A stretch of 64,000 nucleotides of DNA from Lepidurus packardi (GCA_023053545.1 JAKZAN010000091.1:48274-112273); one strand, 5' to 3'. Counted from the first letter of the stretch, positions 23,801 to 36,590 are shown. A program made the numbers and translations. The notes: a model not told the origin generated them from the letters alone.

Positions 23801-26533
23801 ATGGATTACGAATTCAGACAGGTCCAGGACTATATCTACACACTCTTTGACGACCTCCCTCAGGTCGAACTTGAAAACTCGGACCAATAAACCCTCTTCC
23901 GCGAACTCCTCCGCCAGAACATCCGCTACGGCAAAAAAATAATAGAAATCTCTGACAAGTTTGACCAGCTCTACTCCCAAGATCGCTTCGCACAGCAAGA
24001 AGCAGTCCAGCAGAGACTCTTCCAGACCTATAAACTAGTCACTCCCGAACACACCCATCACGTCCCCAATGTCGAACATATGATCCAAGCCATCGAAATT
24101 TCTCTCAAAACCAAGACAGTCCCGCAACATAACAACTCTACTAAAACACGCACCAATAGCACTTCCACCAATCAAGGCGTTACCGCTTCTTCAGCCAAGA
24201 GCCACAATAGCAAGAATCACCAGTAACAACTCAATTTCAAGGAAATTCTTCAAGTGCAGGAAAGTCTCCAAAGCCAAGAAGATATCATGAGGCAGATTTA
24301 TCTCCTGATATCTGACCTCAAAGAGCGTAGCTAACTCAACATGCCTAACGATAGTTTCAAGTTGCAGAAGTATGAATGCGAGTCTACAACAGTGTGGGGC
24401 TTTCTCAAGCATAGTCTTGATTCCAACAAAAACAACCTGAAGCGACTTAACACCCTCATCTAGCAGACGACTCAACAGCTAATGCATAAAGTCAGAAAGG
24501 GCAGCTTATCTGAAGCTCAGATGGACAAGTATATTGAATAGGTAGAAAAGAGGGAACAGGTGTTTAGTTATACAGTCTCGAAAGTTCTTGAATCAGTTCG
24601 GGCTATTAAGAACTCAGTTCAAGAAAACACTGCTATTAATGTGATGACGATAGAGAATCTTTCTGGCCTTCTGAACAAACTGTTCGACCTCTACCCTTCT
24701 CACCATACTTTGAGGAACCTCTTGGTCGACGAACCCGGCACCAGGTCAAACTCTACATACTCAGTTATGAAAGTCCAGGAATACATCGCAAATAGCAAGG
24801 AAGTCCAGGTTAGTATGAAAAACAGTGAGTCTAAGTTTTGGCAGTCGGAAATGGTCAGAGTGACAACCCGCATTAATGAGTTGGTCAGGAAATTTGAGTC
24901 AGGGAACGTGGCCAGTAGTAGCGTAAACAATAGTGTCAGCGGTAGCATACACAAGAAGAAAGAGCAAGATAAAGCCAGCACTATTCTCAACCAGATCAAG
25001 GATGTGATATCGAACGTTAGCATATATGGGAAGAGTAACAACAGTCTAAGGAGCGAGGAGCAGGAAGCAGATATTATCCGGAAGTTCGAAGAAGAAGTCA
25101 CACATTTAAGAAAGGAACATGAAGCGAAGCAAAAGGAAGTCCAGTCCGAAGCACAAAAGAACATTAAAAAATATGAGAAAAGCGTTGGAATTCTGCAATA
25201 GGAGCTTGTCAAGTATCAGCAGGAAGTCGAAAAACTCGAAGATAAGAACCAAAAACTGACAAGGAAGCTGGATTCAGAGAGAGCAGAACAGAACAAGCTA
25301 AAGCATAACCTGGATTCGATGGCTGCGAACCTCGAGAAATGTCATAAAGAAGTAGACGCCGTCAAGGAACAGGCAAAGACTGAGCTAAAGGAACAAGCCA
25401 GAGTGTCGAAATTGGCTCGGAGCGAGATAGAGAGGCTTTAAGAGACACTGCGCAAAGAGCTCAGCTCCATGCTGTAGGAGAGAACTGTATACATGAATAA
25501 AATTCGTCTGTTAGAAGAAAAAGAAGACATGCTAACGACAGAGCATTCAAAGTTGCAGGTGGAACTGACACAGATGATCAGTGACAACGCATCGCTCAAC
25601 GAAAAACTACGCGATATTGCTAGGATGTTCGAAGAAAAGGTCAGTGAGCACGACGAGTTGGCACTCGAATACAACAGACTGGAGGAAGAGTTCGCTAAGC
25701 TCTAACTGGCCTATGGGGAACTCAAAATCACTGAGTAGGAGAACGATAGGTTCCTAGCTTAGCAGGACAAGGAGTTAAAAGAGTTAAGATAAACGAACTC
25801 AACCCTAGCCGCAGACAAAATCAAGGCAGAAGCGAGTCTCGACAAGTATAAAAATTTCGCAAAGCTGAATACGGAGGATATGGATGCACTGAAAGAAGAG
25901 CTCGAGAAACTGACTTGCGCCTATACTGAATGTGAAAACGCATTGGAAGAACTCAACCTGAAGTACAATACAGTGTTTGAGTAAAGGGAAGGACTATTGC
26001 AGACGAAGTCGAAGTACAATAAACTATTGGAAGAGGTAGAGAACCAGCTGAGAGTCTCCAAACGAGGCAAGGAGACCGCCGAATCTCAGCTGAATGCCAT
26101 CGCTTTAGAATTACAATTTAAGGATGCAGAAAATAAGGAGCTAAGCAAACAGCTCGAGAATTATAAAGAGGATCGACGGGAGTTGTCTCGGCTGAAGAAG
26201 TAGAGTAGTGAACTGCGGAACTCTCTTAATCGAGTGGAGGTGGAGAAAGCGACGGTGGAGCAGACAAGTGCCAACAATGCTGTGTTCTTAGAGGGGCAGA
26301 TGGCTGCAGAGCGAGTGCAGTTCAAAGCAACTGTTTCGAAGTACCAGGTCGAAATATAAACTCTGAAGTCAGAACTAAAGAACAAGAGTCAGAACTTCGA
26401 AAAGGACCGGGTGAATTTCGAGAGGGAAAGGAATCTACAGCTTCAAAAGATCAGCGACCTGAATAGTTTATTGAGCGAGAAGGAGATGATCAGCAGCAAG
26501 CTGAAGTCTGCGAGCAGCAGGCCTAGCCCCTGA
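23801..26533 (+). CDS. Large coiled-coil protein, 910 residues
   Basis: Single open frame from ATG 23801 to TGA 26531-26533. The N-terminal 300 residues are mixed helical with a Ser/Thr/Asn-rich patch ('STKTRTNSTSTNQG'). From about residue 420 to the end it is almost continuous coiled coil, rich in Glu, Lys, Leu and Gln ('VEKLEDKNQKLTRKLDSERAEQNKLKHNLDS'-type heptads). Many of the Glu are TAA/TAG codons, so a standard-code reading breaks the gene into fragments. Long coiled coils of this kind are typical of centriole, basal-body or Golgi scaffolds. I cannot place it in a family. Confidence 0.8.
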
Positions 26534-26676
26534 CTATTTGCTATGTATTGCTCTATATTCTAGCCTGCTAAATTATTAATATCGCATGTGGATCTGGTTG
26601 ATTGGTAAAAAGAGGAAACATCTAATGGTTCAGAATGAATCAAGGCGCTCCAAGCACAGAAACTATTCGATAGGAC

Positions 26677-27201
26677 TCAACCAATATTGAAAAATACCTT
26701 CTCCAGTATCTGTGGCTTTGCTTGGATTGCTTCTTTCAGTGCTTCCTCACTCTTGAAGGTTTCGATTTGTGCAAACTCTTCACATTCATTCTTACTCAGG
26801 CCTAAGCCCAGCTCCTCGCCTAATCCCGATATCAAGTTTTGCAGAGCTTACTGTTCGGGTGCTCTCTCGCCTGCGCACAGTATCTCATAGGCGAGTCTCA
26901 GGCGCCCAATGTTGCTGTTGACTTTGAACCTGCTAAAACCCTGGACCCATTCGGAGAAGTTCAGCACTTTGTCATTGTTGAGATCAATGATTTGGAAGAG
27001 GAGTTTGTTAAAGGCGTTGGGCTTTCGGAAGAGAGAGATGAACTCCTATTCGTCGATCACGCCGTCGTGGTACTTGTTCTGGGAGACATTTTCGAAGAGA
27101 GCCCAGAGGGATTGGACCTCTTCGAGGGTGAGGTTGGTGGATTCTGCGAGTTCCTGGAGTTCGTAATTGCGTATTTCAGTGGTTTCGTTGGAGTTGCCCA
27201 T
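26677..27201 (-). CDS. EF-hand protein of calcineurin B / CIB type
   Basis: A 174-residue protein beginning MGNSN, a typical N-myristoylation start (Gly2, Ser/Asn following). One clear canonical EF-hand loop, DLNNDKVLNFSE, follows 'AFNKLLFQII' and precedes 'WVQGLSRF', the pattern of EF-hand 2 or 3 in calcineurin B, CIB and NCS proteins. The first EF-hand ('YHDGVIDEQEF') has an altered loop. The C-terminal pair looks degenerate, so perhaps only one Ca2+ binds. Single exon, TGA at 26677-26679. It would act as a membrane-tethered Ca2+-dependent regulatory subunit; partner unknown. Confidence 0.82.
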
Positions 27202-27202
27202 G

Positions 27203-27302
27203 AGAGTAGGTATTGTATAGTGGATAGTGGAGGAGGGGTATTGTATAGTGGAGAAGAGAGGTACTGTATAGTGGAGAGGAGGATATTGTATAGGGGATAG
27301 TG
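27203..27302. repeat. Short minisatellite, about four degenerate copies
   Basis: A purine-rich tandem array with the core 'GTATTGTATAGTGGA' recurs about every 20-36 bases, with interruptions of GGAGGAGG or GAAGAGA. It lies just upstream of the start codon of the EF-hand gene, within the gap between two genes. It is probably simple slippage; any effect on that promoter is unknown. Confidence 0.75.
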
Positions 27303-27444
27303 TAGGGACAAGTATGGGTCTGTCCGAAGAATAATATGGAAGATTGCATTGTTAGTGTGCGTTACCACCCATCCCTTCTAGAAACTAGACCATTTATCTG
27401 ATACCACAATAAATTGCCCCAAATTCTAAACTTCTCCTAAATAT

Positions 27445-28785
27445 TCAGTACACATCGTTGTTTCCCCGCAGCACATTCACCAGCTCTTTAAGCAGCAGAC
27501 TCCCTTTCTCTGCGTATTCCCCAAACGTTAGCCCCATCTTTTTCCCCTTGAACCCTTTCTGCATATTCACTCGGATCGCCTCGTTTCGCAGCCGGTGCAG
27601 TCTAACGTCCTCATTGTGCTCCATCACTAAAAACGTACTCTCATATCCCGTCAGCTTCTTCATCGGACATTGGACCAGGGGCTTGTGCTGTTCTTACAAA
27701 ACACTCTCAACTTGAGACAGGCTGATCTCATGGTTCATGGATAAGTACTCCATCAGCGTCTGGCACTAGGGTCGCATCGGTGCCAGAGACCCATGCTTAT
27801 CTGCTATGGTCGATGTTTCTACGTCTTCTCTGAGGTTATAGATTTAGTCTGTGATGGCTTTAGCCTGCAGGATATCGGCCACCTCATGATGGACAGCGAA
27901 CAAGTCGTCTACACATAAGAGTCCATCTCTGTCAGCATCCAAGAACTGAAAGCTGAAGAACAATTGGATATCTCGCGAGAGCTTGGCAAGGGAGTCGATG
28001 AACTCGTTGTACTTGAAGCTAGAACACTAGATGGGCGGCTGGAAGAATCGGAAAAACTGCTGGGAGTACCGTGTGTTGAACTAAGTGCTGAGCAGCTTGT
28101 GCAACAGGTTTCTATTTAGTTTGTTGTCGATACTGACTTATTTCCAGCGAGATTTGGTTGCCGAAATAGGTCTTTTCTTTAATGAGGCGTTGATGGCGGG
28201 CAGAACAGGGACAAGTATTGACCGTTCAGTCTTGACTTTTTCATGCGACTTGAGCAATTCGATAGAACTAATAAAACTTTCAGGATTGTGCTGTGTCTGG
28301 CTGCGTAGTCGCAAAATCGACTAATCATTTTTATCGCCTGTCTCTTTTTGCCGATAACTATTTGCCTGTCTCGCTTCGTGATAAGTGTGCATGGAAGCAT
28401 CTCGGATTTGGTTTCTGATAACACGGAATGACTTGCCGATGTCAGGCAGTTGTTCTGTCTTCCTACTCGTAAGGGAGCAATTGATGCTAGGCATGGTTGC
28501 AAGGCTGCTATTATGTTTCTGAGTATGGTATCGTGCTGAGTTAGTCTGAGCAGATTGCCTTGCTATTTCGGCTAGTTTGTCATTGATAAGGAGATCCCCA
28601 AACATCCTCTCCTTGATGATGGATTTGAGGATGGAGTTGATCTGGGTTGTTTTATGCTCGCGGGGGGGTTTGGGTTCGTTCTTGGGGTTGGGGAGAGGCT
28701 CTTCGTGGACTCTGTTGTAGATGGGGATGGTGTAGTCTTCAGGACGGTAGAGTCGCGAGGTTTTATTGATCATGGTTAGTACCAA
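27445..28785 (-). CDS. Hypothetical protein with one EF-hand, 446 residues
   Basis: Single open frame, TGA at 27445-27447. The first 200 residues are basic and Pro/Ser-rich. Around residues 270-310 a Leu/Phe-rich helix leads into 'FQFLDADRDGLLCVDDLFAV', a canonical EF-hand loop (DADRDGLLCVDD, with Asp rather than Glu at position 12). The C-terminus is charged and helical. The arrangement, with a single good EF-hand in a calcineurin B-like half, resembles cilia-linked EF-hand proteins, but no orthologue was recognised. An in-frame Met four codons later (28773) is an equally good start. Confidence 0.78.
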
Positions 28786-28891
28786 TTATATAGTTAAAAG
28801 CAATATACTCAGATCCAGAAATTAGAGAAGTAAGAGGTTGTTTAGTCCATAGCTATCAAAGTGAATTAGAGATATGCATGAGTGAGTTCAT

Positions 28892-30079
28892 TCATTCGGC
28901 CTCCCTTTGCCTCAACAACTACTCCATGTAGGCATTTTCGTCCTTCAGACTCTTCAGTTGGCTGAACAGGCTATCCGCCCTGCTCACAAGTTCCAAGTAC
29001 TCCCTCGCCACGCCTGCCTTTTCCTGCGATCCCTGTTTGTTGGGACACACATTCTATTGTTCCGTGTTCAGACTACTCATATTCCTGATCCTTCGCATTA
29101 CGCTATTATTTCCACCATTGCTACCACGCTTTAATCCATTGCCATTCACAAAGTTTACGGCATGTCCTCCTATGTTTTTGGAAGGAACCATCATTTTGCT
29201 GGCTAGTTTTCTCTGGATCATTATCTGCGAATCTACGGGTTGTTCTGCGAGTGCTGAGATGAGTTGTTCATCCCTGTGTAAGCAGTTGTTGCGGTTCGGA
29301 GTGTTTGCCTTGAGGCGTTGCCTGGTTTTAGCGAGAATTTCGTTGAGAACAGTCATGCTGCTATTCTGAGAGTCAGCACGGGGGTCGAGGGAGTGTGTGC
29401 TTAGGTTATGGTTGGAGCTGTGGTTTCGCAGAGTTTTGCCGAGGGAGGAATTGCGATTGATTTTTGGTTTGAAACTACACTCTTTGATTTCATCGTGCTG
29501 CTTCGACCTCTGTTGCAGCAGTATCTTCTATCTCCGTGCGACTTCCCACTCCCTGCATCGGTTGATGATGCTACTGCTCGATCTCGACTTCTCTGCATTC
29601 ACGTTGTTGCTGAATGGCCGTCCTGATTTTTGTTTCCCAGCATCATCGTTATAACTCTTCACGTCAATCGTCTGTCGAGCGCTACCCACAAGTTCCGGGA
29701 TTTTTATGTGCATACTCATCGTAGGCGGTTGGGTCACTCCTACTGCCACTGCTGGTGTAACCTTATCTGTTAAGAGCTCGTCAGCAGTGAGTTTCCGATC
29801 CTTAGATTGGCTGGTTCGTGAGTTCGAATGCTTGTGTTTTGAATGCGATTGATTTTCTTTGTTTGTCCGGCCCTGCTTGACCGACTCTTTGCGCGGTCTG
29901 ATAGGATAGTTGTCGTGGAAGAGAATTTAATCTGCTTCGTCGAAGTCGGAGGAGAGATCGTTGGAAAGATCATGGGGGGCATGGGGATTATGAAGGTTAG
30001 GGTAGTGTTGGTTGAATTCGTCTATAGAGTGGTGTGGGTGTGGGTGGGTACCTTATTCGATGTCGGAAATGTCGGACAT
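28892..30079 (-). CDS. Hypothetical protein with FKPKIN motif, 395 residues
   Basis: Single open frame, ATG at 30079, TGA at 28892-28894. The N-terminus is rich in His, Asp and Asn, then basic. A central segment reads 'CREWEVARREKILLQQRSKQ' followed by 'ECSFKPKIN'. This helix plus FKPxIN signature recurs in many ciliate and flagellate proteins of unknown role. The C-terminal 40 residues form a coiled coil ('LVSRADSLFSQLKSLKDENA'). Function unknown. It is divergent from the RING gene, 175 bases away, which may share a promoter. Confidence 0.75.
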
Positions 30080-30254
30080 GGGCTGGGTCGAGAAGATGTA
30101 TAATTTAAATTTTTGGAGGAGTCAACCGACAGTCACAGCTGCGAGAACAGTTATACTGAAACACTTCCAAACACCCGTCAAAATTATCTGCATACAATGC
30201 TAAACCGAACCAAATATTCGAAACCCTTTCTATTACTTTTAGCATACTCCTCCC

Positions 30255-31299
30255 ATGATCTCCCGAAGATACACTGCCAACAACAGCACCCTCATCGACG
30301 CCCACTTCTACAACAGCTACAATTCCCTCTACACCTTCACTTATGCCAACTCCGTCTACTCCCTTTTCAAGGTATCCCTTCCTTCCCCACATTCAGACCC
30401 TCTACGCCTTCGTCCTTACTGCTCTCCTGTACTTCCGGTACTGGCCCACACTCTACTCTGATTACTATATCTGCTGCATCGTGATCTGCCTGACCGACAT
30501 AATCTAGACGTCGCTATACCTTTTCCAGCTGTGTAAGCTGAATAACATCCCCATGATCTTTGACATCGCATTTTTGCTGGGGCATTAAAAATCAGTCCCT
30601 ACGGCTCATAATCCGTAGGCCAATCCAAACATACAGCTGAGTGATCTGGTCTCAGACGAGTACAGTTTTGTTCATCCAATAGAATCCGACTTAAGCCCTG
30701 CAAATCGCAAACTTCTCGAGTAGAATACCAAGAATCTCATTTCAAAACTACTGCTTCAGAGCAACTACTGCAAGCCTCTGTCGTGTCTCAACGAAATGGT
30801 TAGTTTGTCACTCATAGTGCTCCTAGCCCTCATTTGGACAAATAGACCTGACTTTGTACAACCCGTATCTCTAATGGTCCTTACACTACTCATTCTTGAA
30901 CTACTCAAGAAATATCAAATCGTGGTGTCCTCACTGCTAGCGTTGGTGCTATGTGTCATCATTTTGTTCATGGCAATACTGTCCCCGATCCTGCTAATAT
31001 GTTATGGCAGACAGCTGTTGTCGTTATTATCTGGTCATCGCGTCCCAGAGAGTAGTCCGGCTTATGATCCGGCTGTTTGCCCCCTGGACATTCGAAAGTA
31101 TGATGTAGACACTGTGCTAGAAGTTGATCCTGAGTGTAGGATTTGTCTTCAGTCGTTGAATCTGGGAGATAGGTTCACAGAGCTGCCCTGTGACTCGCAC
31201 CATGTTTTCCACGAGTTTTGCATTAAGACATGGTTCCGAATTTCGTACACCTGCCCGCTATGTAGGAAAAACATCGGACTGGCATACCAAGAGGCCTGA
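30255..31299 (+). CDS. Multi-pass membrane RING-H2 E3 ubiquitin ligase
   Basis: 339 residues. Several hydrophobic segments: two or three in the first 110 residues ('TLYAFVLTALLYFRYW', 'YYICCIVICLTDII') and two near residues 185-250 ('MVSLSLIVLLALIW', 'LLALVLCVIILFMAILSPILLI'). A C-terminal RING-H2 follows: 'CRICLQSLNLGDRFTELPC', a His-containing 'HVFHEFCIKTWF', then 'CPLCRK'. All zinc ligands of a C3H2C3 RING are present. A 25-base intron lies at 30372-30396. Such proteins usually tag membrane or ER clients for ubiquitination; the substrate is unknown. TGA at 31297-31299. Confidence 0.9.
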
Positions 31300-31429
31300 A
31301 GATAAGAATGAGATTTTATTATGCTGCGAGTTTGATAAATACAATGGTTGGAGAACAGTTGAAAAGTAATTTAGGCGTATGCTCAATATAAATAGTTTGA
31401 ATATCGCCTCTATAAGCTAGGCTCTTCCC

Positions 31430-31908
31430 ATGCGAATCTCCAGTCACTCAGAATCCCTCGTTCTAGTAATATCCATAGCAGCCCTAGCTAGTCTCGCCTT
31501 CGTGGAAGCCAGGACCAGCCACACCTGTGACACTTCATTCAAGACATTCATCAAACACAGACCCCCTCAGTTCTCCTACCTGCAGTAACTCAAGAAACGC
31601 ATCTCTTCCCTACCAATCCTCGACGTAATCAAAATCTCCAAGCAGCAGCAACCCTTTGAGCAACAGTGTAGAACTACGTGATAGCCGTTATGATGGTTGC
31701 TGTACCTTTCGGAATCTTACTTTTCATTCTCACGTGTTACTTCGTACTAAAGGACAACACGTATTACAGACAGCGAGTGGCACAGATGCGGCTGGAACGT
31801 GAGCTTGCAGTGATGGACATGAATATGGATCTGAGCAGCGATTAGGGATAGGCTGAGAGCGACGTGTCTGACTGTGGGGAGTCTTCGTCGGATGGGTCGG
31901 AGCAATGA
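31430..31908 (+). CDS. Small single-pass membrane protein with signal peptide
   Basis: A 153-residue protein: signal peptide (MRISSHSESLVLVISIAA, Ala-rich cleavage zone near residue 27), a short ectodomain of about 55 residues with one Cys, a transmembrane helix ('VAVPFGILLFILTCYFVL'), and an acidic cytoplasmic tail (ending 'SDCGESSSDGSEQ'). The frame is held by a 17-base intron, 31668-31684 (GTAGAACTACGTGATAG), which is among the shortest spliceosomal introns known in size class. Without it an in-frame TGA falls before the membrane helix. Function unknown. Confidence 0.7.
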
Positions 31909-32113
31909 TGCTATTAGGTCTATGGTATGGTTAAGACCAGTGTCGATGTCTACACAATGGAGGATATAAAAATTGATCCAATATGGTTCTGATGATAGGC
32001 AAGGATAAGTTACAGTTTCAAGTGCCTCCATTCTAAACATGACTATTTGTTCAAACCCTGATTTCCACAGATAGAAGAACCCACAATTAGAGTTATGGAT
32101 GAAGTATAATTTG

Positions 32114-32779
32114 TCACTTAGGACACTTGGGCCTCGGACACACACTCCGCCCCTGCTTGCAACTTTGCCTAATGGCCAAACTTCTTTTCCCAACATTCTT
32201 CTTTTTAGATGGTTCCTTGTTTTTGCTAACGATGTTGGAGTTTTTGGGAGCTAGCTTGGGCTGCACAGGAATCTCTTGATTCTTACTTTTGGCACCAGCG
32301 AAGTTATTCTGATGGAATAGGCTGAGTTGGAGCTTCTGGGCTTTGACCAGCTATCTTGATTCTTCCACACACTTCAGGAGTGTGCTAGATGTCCGTCTCT
32401 TGTGTAAGACTTCCTGCAGCATTGTCTTCAGTCTCACATTATCTTCTAAGATTTCTCCTCGAAGCTAGTTGATTTGCTGGTATAAAAAACAGCTTTTCTG
32501 GTTTCTCTGCCTCTGCACGACATGACTATCCGACGCCACCTTGTGAGCACTCTCAAACTATTGGCGGTATTGCTGGTAGGACTTATAAGAACGAGTGGCA
32601 CGAAACCTCGAGTAATCTATAGCACAGTTTGTGAAAGGGGGCCTTGGCTCCAAAGAATCAGCGGAAGAAAAAGAGTTTATCTTCAGCGACGCGGAATCAG
32701 CAGGGCATGTGGTAGTGAGAACGCTAAAGCCTGCCCTGAGGTGCATTTGGTTTAAAGGATTGCCGAATGAGTAAAGCAT
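32114..32779 (-). CDS. Hypothetical coiled-coil protein, 221 residues
   Basis: Single open frame, TGA 32114-32116. A Ser-rich N-terminus is followed by a basic-then-leucine-periodic stretch: 'FRATRSYKSYQQYRQ' then 'LYQQINELRGEILEDNVRLKTMLQEVLHKRR', which looks like a short coiled coil of four or five heptads. It faintly resembles a bZIP, but the basic region lacks the NxxAAxxCR consensus, so I do not call it one. The tail is Lys-rich with two Cys. Function unknown. Confidence 0.7.
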
Positions 32780-32918
32780 CTTACGATACAGAAGATTTAC
32801 GATAGAAGAAAGGTTATACTGGCTAAGTCCCGAAATCGGTATGTGATAAAATAATTATGGTTCCCGCCAACAGTCTAAACCGCAGTCTATGTTCCAGCTA
32901 CTTACAAACTTTACAACA

Positions 32919-35054
32919 TCATCTCAGTTCGAGCTAGAACAAGTTCACTTCCTTTTTGTCTCCTGACTGGTTCACTACTGCTACCGCTGGCGCAGAACCG
33001 TACCGCAGGAACACCATCTTCGGGCTGATCCCGCATCCGAACTCGATGAAGTTTTTATCTCCCAATTCTATCCGCGACACACTATTCAGGTCTGTCTTCA
33101 CAACAGACAGAGACCTTTCTTTGGAGCCACAGCACACGATGATTGGATGATCTATATTGGACATATTACCATGAATGTGTACTTGGTTTGGACTCCCTTT
33201 CGAGAACGACCATCTCGATGACCAGGCTGGAACAGGCACTAATCGTCTTCTCACAGTCGCCGGTGGATAGGTTCCACAACTTGATCTTACCGTCCTTGCA
33301 GCCAGCAATCACGAGATCATTGCGCATGACTGAGCTGTTGAGAGAGCACACTACGCTATTGTTCTGGATAACTTTGTCCAGACTAATGTTGTCGACAACC
33401 ATTCCCTGTGGATCACGATAACAAATTCAGACCAAATTAAAAGATGAAGGCTTACTGCTTGACGATTGACACTCCAGACGATGATATTGCTGTCGAAACC
33501 ACATGATACCAACTTGGATTTGGTCTTGTTGAGCACCATCGACGTGACTGAAGACTTATTGTTTGGCAGGTTGTACAGCAATGCAGACCTCCTGAAATTG
33601 TACACGTTTATCTTTTTGTCATAGCTACCAGACACGAGAGTCTGCCCGTCTCCTAAGTCCAAAATTGAAGTTACTGCGGCTGTGTGCGCTTTGATCTTCG
33701 CACGAATGGCCCAACTCACAGGATCCCAAATTATGATGCTACTACATCCGTGGTCGCTTCCTGAAACCAGGTACTCCATTCCTTGGTCGTTAATAGTAGC
33801 CAGGGTGCATACGCTGGATTCATGACCGCGCAGGGTTCCAATCCGATCACCTTCCAGAGTCATCACGGATAAAGTAGAATCCTTGCCTCCAGTGACTAAG
33901 AACTCTCTGTTGACAATGGTTGCACAGAGAATGATGTCAGTGTGATCGGGTTTGACGGTTCTCAAGTGGCGGACTCCAATGTCTTCGATGTGAGGGGATG
34001 TTAGGATTTGCTGAGACTGGCTGATTCCAAAGGGTCGCCGGCTCTTGGGAGAAGAAGGTTGCACATACTATCGAGGCGGCAAAACAGTGTCAACAGGTCG
34101 AAGACCGTTGTTTACAGTCACTTTAGAATCGAGACCATTGAGGATTTAATCGCCCGTGGCAACTTTTGCAGAGTTTAGAATATTTTCTGGAGACCGGATG
34201 AAGTCCCTGAGGGCCGCGAACATGTGTTTGGTAAAGTGGCTGAAGTTCTGTTTGAGCTATCCAAGTTGGCTATTGGTGCTATTAGCGTCATAGTAGTCCA
34301 TGGGAGTTGAGGTCATGATGATGACGTCCTTGGTGAGTTCCTGTAGAGGGTAGAGTTTTTTGCGTTGAATATCGTTAACATAGCTGGTGATTTTGTAGTT
34401 ACGAAGACTATTGACTTCCTCCTCGATTTCGCGTACCATTTCAATATTGGATCTGTCGTGAGCATTGAGAGTATTAATAGAGAGGTTAGGGTTGTTGGCG
34501 CGGATCTGCTTTTTGAGTCTGCGGACTTCCAGGACTTCATTCTTAAGATAAGTGTATTTTTCGATGTAAGTCTTGTACACCTGATCCAGTTACGCCATCA
34601 TAGAAATCTTAAGATCTTCAATCACGTGATTGATCTCCTTCTTGAACAGATCGAAGTCATTAACTACGCGAACCTTTTCTTTTTCGATTCTGTTCTTGAA
34701 GCTACGGATATTCTTTGTCTCTTCGGTGATTAGAAGCAGGATATCCTGGGGAAACACTTCGCCCTCGTCGATGAGGGCATTGAGGTTGATTGCTGACTCG
34801 TCGTCGTAGTTGAGGGAGTCGTTATAGTTGAGGCGAGAGTTGTTGGAGACGGGGTTGAAACGGTGATTGATCCTGCTGCTGGAGTTGTGGTTGGGGGTGT
34901 GTGCGAGGAGTGAGTTGGAGCGACTGCGGGAATATGAGTTGTGGGTCTGGAAGTATTTATTTTGGAGATTGGAGTTGAGGGCAGTGAGATTGTTGCCGAG
35001 GGAGCTGTTGATGGGATTATGGCGAGGAGACGGGTAGTGGGTCCGAAAATCCAT
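32919..35054 (-). CDS. WD40-repeat protein with N-terminal coiled coil
   Basis: 684 residues. An Asn/Ser-rich head of about 90 residues is followed by coiled coil ('FKNRIEKEKVRVVNDFDLFKKEI', 'KNEVLEVRRLKKQI') to about residue 270. Six to seven WD40 blades then fill the C-terminal half, for example 'LVTGGKDSTLSVM', 'GHESSVCTL', 'LVSGSYDKKINVY' and 'LVIAGCKDGKIKLWNL'. Introns at 33406-33455 (50 bases) and 33152-33182 (31 bases) keep the blades in frame. TGA at 32919-32921. The coil plus propeller layout suits a scaffold in RNA processing, trafficking or cilia; I cannot choose. Confidence 0.83.
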
Positions 35055-35287
35055 GGTGTTTTCTGGGAGTTCGAAAGTTATAGGCTGTGATAGTTTTAAA
35101 GCTAAAGAAAGATATCTACTGACAAGGGATAGGAAGTATAGAAGTGAAGACTATCGAGCAGCATCGGAATAGCAGCTTACTGGCACCCATTTAACTTATA
35201 ATCATAAAAATTATTGGCACATAATGTTCTATCTCTTTTGGGCCTGCGCCTAACCAGATTAGCTAAATCAGCTGCGAAACGCCTTCA

Positions 35288-36337
35288 TCAGTACCAGATT
35301 GTAGTGTTGAAGTACCCCTTTTCCACGTTCATCACCACCGTAAACAGAGAAAGAGGGTTCAGGTTAGGGTACTGCTTCAACACTCCGAACAACCCCTCCT
35401 CGTCCACGTGCTCCAATGCCCCCAGTCTTTCCTCGGCCCGAGTCCTCCTCTTATCAGGATCTGGCAAATTCCTATCGCTGTTTGTCTGCACTATAAAATT
35501 CGACCCTTTCATGTCTTCCAGAGCATACTGAGCGTGCACGTTATCACGGCCTCTTTCAATCACTGTGTGATGCGTGGGACTGCTGACGATATAGTACACT
35601 GGTGCACATAATTCTGCGCTGCGTAAGCTTTGCACGACACAGTCGGAATTCTAGCATTTTTCCAGAGTTTTCCTGAGCAAAAAGGGAACTTCCTTACATC
35701 CAACCATAACTTCATAAAGAGTCTTTCTCAGGCCGCCATCAATGCGCTGGTTCAAAGACACTGCGTACTTCCCGTTTTTGAAAGCAGTGTGGGTGCCAAT
35801 CATCCCTGCGTGTCCTGCAGTTCGGAAAACTTCAGCTCCCTTTTTTTTGTAAACAAGAGTAATTGAGGAGTTGGCGAGGTACCTCTGGAAACCATAGTCG
35901 AGGTTACGCCCCAGCAGAGAGTCGCCTGTAATGCTGTTGATTGCGGAGACGGAGGTACAGAAGTCATGATAGGCTCCCAGCTAGTACATAAAGTTGAATA
36001 TAATGATTTCTGAAGTAGGCCTGCCGAGGATCTGAGCGATGCCGTCACATTCTTCATAAAACTAGTAATCCATGAGCTGGGGTAGGAGAGGTTCGAGATA
36101 GGAGTCGACACTAAACATGAATGAATAGAGTTCATTGGTGTGTAAGTAGTCGAGGAAGGCCCTAATGTGGTCAGCATGCTCGGTGACTAGTTCGGTGTAA
36201 CGGTCCCTCGGAGGCAGGTCGAGGTTGACTTAGAACAGGGAAGGGACTCTGCTCTGGAAGGAGGGAGTTCCGTGGAGTTCGGAGCAAAGAGCAATAGCGA
36301 AGAGGAGAGAGAAGAAAATAGGATATTATTTGTGCAT
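35288..36337 (-). CDS. Acid ceramidase / NAAA-like lysosomal amidase
   Basis: N-terminal nucleophile hydrolase that splits amide-linked lipids (ceramide or N-acylethanolamines) in the lysosome. The 349-residue product has a signal peptide ('FFSLLFAIALCSE'), then 'IIIFNFMYELGAYHDFCTSVSAI'. Here the Cys of FCTS is the autoprocessing nucleophile, and the Glu of 'YEL' is a TAG codon (35981-35983) where the family has Glu. Next come 'LLGRNLDYGF' and the C-terminal 'NFIVQTNSDRNLPDPDKRRTRAEERL', matching 'VVQTNYDRW..DDRRTPA' of human ASAH1. Key residues are intact. Whether it prefers ceramide or acylethanolamine is not clear from sequence. Single exon, TGA 35288-35290. Confidence 0.9.
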
Positions 36338-36590
36338 GGCGTAAGGTGGGATGGTTAAAAATTAAATGAGGGCGAGTGGGACTGAGATGGCATGGAGGTT
36401 TATGAAGCGAGTTAGAATGGGCAATTAAGGTGAACACCATTTATACGTTAGTGGCACTGTCTGGGCATTTTAATCCGGAATTTTAACCGATGCTTAACAA
36501 TCCCACAAACATATTTCGAATACCATAACAAACTCCTGATCCAATATCCCTCCCTCCACTCCCTCAGCAAACATCATCGCTACCCTCTTC

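Noticed and set aside
31430-31684. Short secreted peptide ending at the TGA near 31679
   Set aside because: A 17-base intron bypasses the TGA and joins the signal-peptide exon in frame to a clear membrane helix and an acidic tail, so a membrane protein is the better model.
32114-32779. bZIP transcription factor
   Set aside because: There is a basic stretch before a short leucine-periodic helix, but the DNA-contact consensus is absent.
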